NCBI RefSeq assembly: GCF_903166585.1
Contig: NZ_CAESCM010000015.1
Location: 1 to 64,000, forward strand
DNA from: Pedobacter ghigonis
GTDB lineage: Bacteria; Bacteroidota; Bacteroidia; Sphingobacteriales; Sphingobacteriaceae
Direction: 5' to 3'
Length of the DNA: 64,000 bases
Part shown: in pieces, positions 57,756-64,000 of the stretch
How positions within the stretch are numbered: position 1 is the first letter of the stretch
Layout: each line of letters begins with the position of its first letter
Made by a program: the position numbers and the translations under genes
Notes under the pieces: model-generated
Told to the model about the DNA's origin: nothing
Seen by the model: only the letters and a program-made list of their open reading frames with translations
Database searches by the model: none

Positions 57756-59440
57756 TGAATCTGAAAAATAAATGGATCACCGGCATTTTGTTCATCACAG
57801 CACTGGTTGTTTTAAATATAATTGGTCAGTATGCTTTTAAGCGTTTTGACTTTACCGCAGATAAAAGGTTTACGCTAAGCGAGAAAACAAAATCGTTGCT
57901 GGCCAAAAATGATAAACCTGTTATTATCACTGTTTTTTTAAATGGCGAACTGCCGCCCGCATTTAAGCGTTTGCAAGGAGCTGTAAGTGATATTTTGTCT
58001 GATTACCAGGCTTACTCGAAAGCGGATGTAAAGGTAGTTTTTGTCGATCCTCTTGCTGGATTAAGTCAGGCAGATCAGGATACAGTGGTGAACAATTTGT
58101 ACGAAAGCGGGATTGAAGCCACCAATTTAAGTGTGAAAACCGAAGCCGGATTAACGCAAAAGCTGGTATTTCCGATGGCGATGATTGAAAGTGACGGGAA
58201 ACAGTTTCCGGTAAAGCTTTTTCAAAATCTTGATACCCGCGGGAGCTACGAGGATAACATTAACCGGGCGGTCGAAAACCTTGAGTATATTTTTACTTCG
58301 AGTTTAAAAAAGGTGGTTACAGGTAATAATCCCCGAATTGGTTTCTCCGAATCGAATGGCGAATTATCCGATCAGCAGCTCAATGATGCCATGCATAGCT
58401 TATCGAACAGCTATCTGGTTGGTCGAGTAGATTTAAATACGATTGATAAGGCCGGACTTGATAAATTGAAAATGCTGGTGATTGCCAAACCAACCAAGCC
58501 TTTTACCGAGACCGAAAAATACAAGATCAATTATTTTGTAATGAATGGCGGGAGGGTGCTATGGAGCATTGATCAGGTACGTGCAGAATTGGATAGTTTA
58601 AGGGGACAAAGTGGGCAAATGGCTACGAACAGTAACCTGAACCTGGATGATATGCTCTTTATGTATGGTGCCCGGATTAATTACAACATCATTGCTGATC
58701 CGGCAAACAGTGCCGAAATTCCGGTTTCCACAGGTGTAGTTGGCGGCCAGAACCAGATGCAATTGGTGCCCTGGATTTATTACCCCATTTTACTGCCCGA
58801 TACCACTGAAAGTGTGGTGAAGAAACTGGATGGCGTAAGATCTGAATTTCCAAGTACTGTAGATACAATTGGTGCCAAAAACATCAAAAAATCATATATT
58901 TTAACTACTTCCGCTTTCAATAAAGTTTTTGAGGCACCAAAACTGTTTAGCCTGCAAATGGTTGGCGAACAGTTAGATCCGAGGGCTTTTCAAAGTCGCC
59001 CGCAACATGTGGGATTAATGTTGGAAGGAAATTTTCCTTCGGTTTTTGCAGGCCGGCCCTTGCCAGCAGGCATTACACAACCTTACAGCTTAGAAAATGT
59101 TGGCAAGCCGGCCAAAATGATTGTAATCGGCGACGGGGATATTTTTAAAAACCAGGTTTCGGCACAGAATGGTACTCCATTCCCCCTGGGTTATGATCGT
59201 TACTCGCAGCGCACTTTTGGAAATAAAGCTTTATTGCTAAATATTGTTGATTATTTTACTGATGATGACAACTTAATTGCCCTGCGTAGTAAAGAAGTAA
59301 AGATCAGATTGCTCGATAAAGGCAAAATTAAACTCGAAAAAACGAAATGGCAGCTCATTAATGTTGCGGCACCTTTACTATTGTTAATATTCTTTGCAAT
59401 TTTTCAACATTATTACCGCAAATACAAGTACGCTAAATAA
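57755..59440 (+). CDS. gldG: Gliding-type ABC transporter protein GldG
   Basis: The 561-residue protein has an N-terminal helix (ITGILFITALVVLNIIGQYAF) and a C-terminal one (LINVAAPLLLLIFFAIFQHYY), with a large periplasmic part between. FDFTADKRFTLSEKTKSLL and ITVFLNGELPPAFKRLQGAVSDIL are typical of the GldG 'ABC-type uncharacterised transport' family, followed by NRAVENLEYIFTSSLKKV and GRVLWSIDQVRAELDSLRG. It works with GldF and a GldA ATPase. The export role in gliding is known in Flavobacterium; whether this organism glides cannot be read here. Confidence 0.93.
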   Translation: MNLKNKWITGILFITALVVLNIIGQYAFKRFDFTADKRFTLSEKTKSLLAKNDKPVIITVFLNGELPPAFKRLQGAVSDILSDYQAYSKADVKVVFVDPLAGLSQADQDTVVNNLYESGIEATNLSVKTEAGLTQKLVFPMAMIESDGKQFPVKLFQNLDTRGSYEDNINRAVENLEYIFTSSLKKVVTGNNPRIGFSESNGELSDQQLNDAMHSLSNSYLVGRVDLNTIDKAGLDKLKMLVIAKPTKPFTETEKYKINYFVMNGGRVLWSIDQVRAELDSLRGQSGQMATNSNLNLDDMLFMYGARINYNIIADPANSAEIPVSTGVVGGQNQMQLVPWIYYPILLPDTTESVVKKLDGVRSEFPSTVDTIGAKNIKKSYILTTSAFNKVFEAPKLFSLQMVGEQLDPRAFQSRPQHVGLMLEGNFPSVFAGRPLPAGITQPYSLENVGKPAKMIVIGDGDIFKNQVSAQNGTPFPLGYDRYSQRTFGNKALLLNIVDYFTDDDNLIALRSKEVKIRLLDKGKIKLEKTKWQLINVAAPLLLLIFFAIFQHYYRKYKYAK

Positions 59441-59446
59441 TTTTTA

Positions 59447-59454
59447 TATTTTTG
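59447..59454 (+). promoter_or_regulatory. Candidate -7 element, TATTTTTG, for dnaN
   Basis: Exact match to TAnnTTTG, 19 bases before the dnaN ATG and directly after the gldG stop. This suggests dnaN has its own promoter. Confidence 0.55.
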
Positions 59455-59473
59455 AAGAAGACTAAAAGATATC

Positions 59474-60598
59474 ATGAGATTTATTGTATCCACATCAACG
59501 CTGTTAAAACACTTACAAACTGTAAATGGTGCTTCAAGCAGCAGTACAGTTTTACCCATATTAGAAAATTTCCTTTTCGAGATTAAAGATGGAAACTTAA
59601 CTATCTCTGCTACCGATTTACAAACGAGCATGACAACTGCCTTGGCTGTAGAATCAAAAGAAGAAGGTAAAGTAGCCGTTCCATCTAAAATTTTATTAGA
59701 TACTCTTAAAACTTTACCAGATCAGCCAATTGCATTTAATATCGACGACAGTACTTTTGCGATCGAAATTAGCGCCGGTGATGGTAAATATAAATTGAGT
59801 GGTGAAAATGGCGACGATTTCCCGAAGATTCCGGTTGTAGAAAACGCTTCTTCTGTTAATTTACCTGCATCGGTTTTAACCGAAGCCATTACTAAAACCA
59901 TTTTTGCAGTAAGTAATGATGAGTTACGTCCGGCAATGACGGGTGTATTTTGCCAGTTATCGCCACAGCACATTACTTTTGTAGCTACCGATGCACACAA
60001 GCTGGTACGTTACCGCCGTATGGATAGCAAGGCCGATAAAGCAACTTCATTTATCTTACCTAAAAAAGCTTTAACACTTTTAAAAGGTGCTTTGCCTTCT
60101 AACGATATCAATGTATCGGTAGATTATAATGCAACCAGTGCTTTTTTCAAGTTCGAAAATATCAATTTAGTGTGTCGTTTAATAGACGAACGCTATCCAG
60201 ATTACGAAGCAGTAATCCCGACAAATAATCCAAATAAATTAATTATCGACAGGGTTCTGTTTTTAAATACACTTCGTAGGGTTGTAATTTTCGCCAATAA
60301 AACCACCCACCAGGTAAGGTTAAAAATTAGCGGTAGCGAGCTGAATATTTCATCAGAAGATTTAGATTTTGCCAACGAAGCACACGAGCGTTTAAGCTGT
60401 CAGTATGATGGTGAAGACCTTGAAATTGGCTTTAATGCCCGTTTCTTAATTGAAATGCTAAGTAATTTAAGCGGCGATGAAGTTACGCTGGAGCTATCTA
60501 CGCCGAACAGGGCAGGGCTTTTAATTCCGCAAACCAACGATGAAAATGAAGATGTTTTAATGCTGGTTATGCCGGTTATGCTAAATAATAGTTATTAG
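59474..60598 (+). CDS. dnaN: DNA polymerase III beta subunit (sliding clamp)
   Basis: The 374-residue clamp has three similar domains. The start FIVSTSTLLKHLQTVNGASSSSTVLPILENFLFEIKDGNLTISATDLQTSM is the usual first-domain signature, ATDAHKLVRYRRM and the middle helix follow, and DNEDVLMLVMPVMLNN closes the third. It encircles DNA as a dimer and tethers DnaE. dnaN commonly lies near dnaA or recF; neither is in this window. It is followed by a strong terminator and has its own -7 element. Confidence 0.97.
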   Translation: MRFIVSTSTLLKHLQTVNGASSSSTVLPILENFLFEIKDGNLTISATDLQTSMTTALAVESKEEGKVAVPSKILLDTLKTLPDQPIAFNIDDSTFAIEISAGDGKYKLSGENGDDFPKIPVVENASSVNLPASVLTEAITKTIFAVSNDELRPAMTGVFCQLSPQHITFVATDAHKLVRYRRMDSKADKATSFILPKKALTLLKGALPSNDINVSVDYNATSAFFKFENINLVCRLIDERYPDYEAVIPTNNPNKLIIDRVLFLNTLRRVVIFANKTTHQVRLKISGSELNISSEDLDFANEAHERLSCQYDGEDLEIGFNARFLIEMLSNLSGDEVTLELSTPNRAGLLIPQTNDENEDVLMLVMPVMLNNSY

Positions 60599-60627
60599 TC
60601 TACTAATTTTTTAGTTTTTATACAAAG

Positions 60628-60658
60628 AATGGCTTGGTTTTTGACCGAGCCATTTTTG
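60628..60658 (+). terminator. Rho-independent terminator of dnaN
   Basis: The stem AATGGCTTGGT / ACCGAGCCATT has a 5-base loop, and a T-run follows. Confidence 0.85.
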
Positions 60659-60682
60659 TTTTCAACCAAATAACAACTAACC

Positions 60683-61360
60683 ATGAAAATCTATACCAAT
60701 CTCTCAAAGGTAATTCTCCTACTTTTTACTGTTCCGATACTGGCTTTATCGGCCTGCAAAAAAAATGACCCCGATGTGGTGGTTAAAGGCGAAGCCAAAA
60801 TTAAAGTGGTGAATGCCTCGTTAACAGAAATCCATCAGGAAGTTTATTTAGATGATGCTAAACTTACTGCTGCAGCCTTAGCTTTTGGCGAAACCAGCGA
60901 ATACGTTAAAATACCTTCGGGCAACCGCAGTGTTGCTTATATGGGCCTGGATAATGCCAATACCAATGCTTCTTTTAATTTTACACCTTCTATAACCTAT
61001 ACCACTTTTTTGGTTAGTAATAAGAATGGAACGCGCGAAATTGTAAGTTATGAAGATAACCTGAGCAATGCGGAAATGGATAAAGCTAAGGTAAAGCTGA
61101 TTAACCTGAGTCCGAATTTTGCTACAGGTATAAATGTGAGTGTACAGGCGGGTTTGCAATTTGTTAATGGTTTGGCTTTTAAAGAGGCTTCGAATTACTT
61201 TACGCTTGATGCCGGCTTGAATTTAAGATATTCTGTTGTGGGTTCGGGCAATATTAAAACGATTGATAATTCGAATTTTGTGGGCGGCAAAATATATACG
61301 ATTTGGTTTAGCGGCACAACTGCCGCAACTTTAGAGGCGCATATCATCACCGATAATTAA
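60683..61360 (+). CDS. DUF4397 lipoprotein
   Basis: The 225-residue protein has a lipoprotein signal (VPILALSACKKND, lipid Cys about 25). A DUF4397-type beta domain follows: GEAKIKVVNASLTEIHQEVYLDDAKLTAAALAFGETSEYVKIPSG and YTTFLVSNKNGTREIVSYEDNL, then a second similar unit (KAKVKLINLSPNFATGINVSVQAG). These domains resemble sensor-like beta sandwiches in surface proteins of the phylum. Function is unknown. It follows dnaN and is a paralog of the next gene. Confidence 0.8.
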   Translation: MKIYTNLSKVILLLFTVPILALSACKKNDPDVVVKGEAKIKVVNASLTEIHQEVYLDDAKLTAAALAFGETSEYVKIPSGNRSVAYMGLDNANTNASFNFTPSITYTTFLVSNKNGTREIVSYEDNLSNAEMDKAKVKLINLSPNFATGINVSVQAGLQFVNGLAFKEASNYFTLDAGLNLRYSVVGSGNIKTIDNSNFVGGKIYTIWFSGTTAATLEAHIITDN

Positions 61361-61420
61361 TTTCGGTAAATTCATAAGCTTTCTGTTATCTTTACGTTTT
61401 ATTAGCGTCAGCAATTTGAT

Positions 61421-62134
61421 ATGAAAAACAGCCCTTTTATATATTTTAAAATCCTTTTCTTGTTTGCACCTGTATTGATGTTTTTTTCGTGTATTAAGAA
61501 CGATAATTTCATTAAAGGAGATGCCAAGATCAGGTATTTTCATTCGGCGGTAACAGATACTATTCAAAATTTTTATTTACGGGGTATTCAGTCTGGAGCT
61601 TCTACAGCTTATGGTTCAAACAGTAATTATATTGTTGTTGCTGGCGATTCAAGTTATACCATTACCTCCAGAAATATAAACACCGCCGCCGATGTTGCGA
61701 GTACAACTAATAAATTTGATATCGGCGCCAATTATTCAATCTTTTATACCCGAAAAACGCCTACCACTCCACCAGTGTTAACGGTTTTTCAGGACGACGT
61801 GAAGCAAAATTTAGATTCTGTAAAGCTGACATTCATAAACCTTGGGTATACTTTAAACTCTAATGTTATTGTGAAAGATGATGGAGGGGCTTTTCCTCAG
61901 TTTACGATGAAATATGGCGATAGGTTGAGTCATACAATTAAATTAACTAAAGCCACAAGAATTTCATTCGCATTGGAAGCACCCATCGCAACCCAACCAG
62001 ATGTAAATGCCTTAGATTCACTTCCAACTACTACATCCAAATCAATCGCAATTGCAAAAGGATTGGTTTACACAGTTTTACTGGATGGAACTAAAAAGAA
62101 TGAACTCCAAATGCGTCTGGTTTCTACCAACTAA
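61421..62134 (+). CDS. DUF4397-like lipoprotein, paralog
   Basis: The 237-residue protein has a lipoprotein signal (FAPVLMFFSCIKND, lipid Cys about 24). The domain has GDAKIRYFHSAVTDTIQNFYLRG, YGSNSNYIVVAGDSSYTIT, ANYSIFYTRKTPTTPPVLTVFQDDVKQ and KLTFINLGYTLNSNVIVKDDG, with the same order as the upstream gene (K-I-x-(V/Y)-x-(N/H)-(A/S)). A near-consensus -7 (TATCTTTA) lies about 27 bases upstream. Function is unknown; it may be part of a surface complex with its paralog. Confidence 0.75.
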   Translation: MKNSPFIYFKILFLFAPVLMFFSCIKNDNFIKGDAKIRYFHSAVTDTIQNFYLRGIQSGASTAYGSNSNYIVVAGDSSYTITSRNINTAADVASTTNKFDIGANYSIFYTRKTPTTPPVLTVFQDDVKQNLDSVKLTFINLGYTLNSNVIVKDDGGAFPQFTMKYGDRLSHTIKLTKATRISFALEAPIATQPDVNALDSLPTTTSKSIAIAKGLVYTVLLDGTKKNELQMRLVSTN

Positions 62135-62176
62135 TTATTATTGCATTTCACTAGCATTTATTCCCTCCGATATTCA

Positions 62177-62184
62177 TACTTTTG
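62177..62184 (+). promoter_or_regulatory. Candidate -7 element, TACTTTTG, for the DedA gene
   Basis: Exact match to TAnnTTTG, 15 bases before the ATG at 62200. No good -33 TTTG is seen at the right distance. Confidence 0.5.
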
Positions 62185-62199
62185 CCCAAAATTAGATAA

Positions 62200-62865
62200 A
62201 TGGAATTACTACAGCAGCTTATAGACTTTATCCTCCACATTGATGTCCATTTAGCCGAAATTGTTAATGAATACCGTACCTGGACTTACCTTATTTTATT
62301 CCTGATCATTTTCGCTGAAACCGGTTTTGTGGTAACACCGTTTCTTCCGGGCGATTCGTTGCTTTTTGCAATGGGTGCTTTAATTGCCGGCGAGCACGAA
62401 ACAGGTTTAAATATCTGGGTGATGATGATTATTTTAATCGCTGCGGCCATACTAGGTAATACCGTTAACTATAAACTTGGAAGTGTTTTGGGTGCAGGGG
62501 TTTTTAAAGAAAAGAACAAAATCTTAAAACTCAAATACTACCATCAATCGCACGAATTTTTTGAAAAACATGGTGGTAAAGCCATTATGCTGAGCAGGTT
62601 TTTACCTATTTTCAGAACTATCGCTCCTTTTGTTGCTGGTATTGCCAAAATGCCTTTCGGCAGGTTTACATATTACAATATTATTGGCGGTATTACCTGG
62701 ATTTTTGCCTTGTTAATTGGCGGGTATTTACTGGGACAGATTCCGGTAATCAAAAACAACTTTGAACTGGTGATTATCTTTATTGCCGTTGTAACCTTTG
62801 TTCCTGCTATATGGGCTGCAATTAGAAGCCGTTTACAATCAAAAAAAACTGAAGAAGTTGTTTAG
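62200..62865 (+). CDS. DedA-family membrane protein
   Basis: The 221-residue protein has the DedA/SNARE-associated (VTT) layout: FAETGFVVTPFLPGDSLLFAMGALIAG, a loop with EKHGGKAIMLSRFLPIFRTIAPFVAGIAKMPFGRFTYYNIIGGITW (the conserved Arg and Gly of the family) and a final hydrophobic helix. DedA proteins move undecaprenyl phosphate or other lipids, or respond to proton gradients, in the inner membrane. Five to six helices are likely. It is monocistronic and ends with a strong terminator. Confidence 0.93.
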   Translation: MELLQQLIDFILHIDVHLAEIVNEYRTWTYLILFLIIFAETGFVVTPFLPGDSLLFAMGALIAGEHETGLNIWVMMIILIAAAILGNTVNYKLGSVLGAGVFKEKNKILKLKYYHQSHEFFEKHGGKAIMLSRFLPIFRTIAPFVAGIAKMPFGRFTYYNIIGGITWIFALLIGGYLLGQIPVIKNNFELVIIFIAVVTFVPAIWAAIRSRLQSKKTEEVV

Positions 62866-62891
62866 AATTTTTTCAAAATAAGAGATAAGAG

Positions 62892-62923
62892 AAAAGAGGC
62901 TTTAGCAATAAAGCCTCTTTTTT
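62892..62923 (+). terminator. Rho-independent terminator of the DedA gene
   Basis: AAAAGAGGCTTT pairs with AAAGCCTCTTTT with a 6-base loop, followed by T. It may work for both convergent genes. Confidence 0.85.
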
Positions 62924-62992
62924 GTTTGTAACTGTTTTAACGTAAATAAATAAATGGTTCAAATCAATTACCGTTAAGGTATAGCAGGTTCC

Positions 62993-63949
62993 TTAAATCT
63001 CTCTGCCAAGTGGTATGCCCTTCTCAAATTTTCGATCTATATCAGTTTCGGCTTTCTTTTCATCCGGAGTTGGTTCTAGCTTAATCAGGTTTTTAAGTAC
63101 GGGTTGTCCGGCATCAACCCATGCTGAGTACCAGAAAGAGCCAATTTCAAGTATGGCACTGCGCATTTGCTTTTCTACCATATTATTCATCCTGTCGTGA
63201 TAGCTTTTGGCATATTCTATCGAATACTGTTTTAAAATTGTATTATTCCTTTCCGAAAAACTATATTTCTTATCAGATGGGAAAGATGCATTTAAAGTAG
63301 CCTCAAAGGTTAAAACAGTATCTACCAGACTATGTGTATGTTTTACTATGCTCCATGCGGCTTTTAGTGGATTTTCGATATAAGCGGCCTTTCCCACCAC
63401 AAAGTTATACCGGGTAGAAAAAAGCTCGGGGAGAGGGCTTTCCCAGAAGGCATGAATACCTACCTGATTGGTTAACTGCCCATTGTGGTTGGCTGTGGTA
63501 TGCAGTGGAACGTGCGCATCGCCAATGTAGTGGCCCAAATCGGCTGAGTATTTTAAGATCTTAACCGAATCACGCGTTTTAAAAGCTTTAACTAAGCTAT
63601 AGTAGGTTCGCTGAATTTGCCAGGGTAAGATTCCGCTGGCGTTCAATTGCTTTTGACCGTATTTCGCAAGTGCATCGTTCCACTTCTCCGGAATGCTGTC
63701 AATAATTTTTTCATAGTTTTCGACATCCAGGTAATGCCTTGGTGCTTCTAAGGTATCGGCATACCTTCGCTTATCAGGATCTACAGCATGCTCGGTAATG
63801 TACTTTACATGCTTTTTGTAAAACCCAATCATATCAGCGGGCAGTGTAAAAACAGCAAGATTGTTGATTCTTTGATGTGCAAAGAAACCCCAGGAGGTGC
63901 AAAGAATAGGAGGGATGATTAACGCAATTAAAATCGTTAATCTTTTCAT
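62993..63949 (-). CDS. Zinc-dependent phospholipase C/S1-P1 nuclease fold protein
   Basis: The 318-residue protein has a signal peptide whose cleavage leaves a Trp start (LCTS|WGFFAHQRINNLAVF), as in phospholipase C and S1/P1 nuclease. His residues for a three-zinc site follow: RHYLDVENY, DLGHYIGDAHVPLHTTANHNG and GIHAFWESPLPELF. It would act in the periplasm or outside. Substrate (phospholipid or nucleic acid) cannot be decided by sequence. The ATG at 63949 fits the signal. The last 51 bases of the window show nothing more. Confidence 0.88.
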   Translation of the reverse strand: MKRLTILIALIIPPILCTSWGFFAHQRINNLAVFTLPADMIGFYKKHVKYITEHAVDPDKRRYADTLEAPRHYLDVENYEKIIDSIPEKWNDALAKYGQKQLNASGILPWQIQRTYYSLVKAFKTRDSVKILKYSADLGHYIGDAHVPLHTTANHNGQLTNQVGIHAFWESPLPELFSTRYNFVVGKAAYIENPLKAAWSIVKHTHSLVDTVLTFEATLNASFPSDKKYSFSERNNTILKQYSIEYAKSYHDRMNNMVEKQMRSAILEIGSFWYSAWVDAGQPVLKNLIKLEPTPDEKKAETDIDRKFEKGIPLGREI

Positions 63950-64000
63950 TGATGTGAATTTTTCAGGTTAAGAACTATCATGGTTGTTCAGCTTAGCTGC

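Noticed and set aside
1..64000. tRNA, rRNA or tmRNA genes
   Set aside because: I looked for typical tRNA arms (GGTTCGAATCC-like), rRNA blocks and the tmRNA 5' end and saw none. A covariance search would be decisive.

Overview
The window looks like chromosomal DNA of a Bacteroidota bacterium, most probably a Sphingobacteriaceae member close to Pedobacter. This rests on the low GC content, the gliding-type ABC genes gldF and gldG, many small outer-membrane beta-barrel proteins and lipoproteins, DUF4397 and DUF6252 proteins, a DnaE with a fused exonuclease domain, and promoters of the Bacteroidota type (TTTG ... TAnnTTTG) in front of several genes. I see no rRNA, tRNA, CRISPR array, insertion sequence or prophage. 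Gene content is mostly housekeeping and metabolic.

Layout. 1-7.2 kb: end of a DUF4136 protein, dapD with a GT4 glycosyltransferase, an S4 RNA-binding protein, an EcsC protein, a secreted TlpA-type thioredoxin, a guanine deaminase and an OmpH/Skp chaperone. 7.3-18.2 kb: gyrB, a UspA-like protein with a bestrophin channel, an OmpR-type two-component pair, an SRPBCC protein, a group III truncated hemoglobin, a retropepsin-like protease, mdh and a lipocalin. 18.3-26.7 kb: dnaE, trxA, a PQQ-type sugar dehydrogenase, a DUF58 protein, and a peroxiredoxin plus DsbA-like pair. 26.9-39 kb: a TonB-like gene broken by one in-frame amber codon, and a dispersed phenylalanine/tyrosine degradation group (phhA, hppD, hmgA, a fumarylacetoacetase-family hydrolase, and a flavin reductase-like gene beside it). 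39-47 kb: GtrA, CAP, SDR with an AraC-type regulator, ThuA, DUF6252, a 2H phosphoesterase, an NTR-like protein and glycyl-tRNA synthetase. 47.4-52 kb: a signal-less subtilase overlapping a stand-alone I9-like mini-protein, divergent from a four-gene operon ending in a NarL-type two-component system. 52-64 kb: GDPD, a GldA-like ATPase, four outer-membrane barrels, gldF-gldG, dnaN, two DUF4397 lipoproteins, DedA and a zinc-dependent phospholipase C-like protein.

The intergenic DNA is unusually rich in repeats: 43-45 bp direct repeats that turn into inverted copies (2.3-2.65 kb), a 12-copy 21-bp minisatellite without a single length change (17.4-17.66 kb), 30-, 43- and 60-bp repeats at 11.8-12.2 kb, and several families of dispersed inverted repeats and hairpins. 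The most notable items are the subtilase/I9-like gene pair, the phased 21-bp minisatellite, the amber-split TonB-like gene, the exonuclease-DnaE fusion, an orphan terminator that may mark a small RNA, the barrel genes lying between gldA and gldFG, and -7 elements so close to start codons that the mRNAs may be leaderless. I found no clear new multi-gene system; the protease/inhibitor pair is the best candidate.
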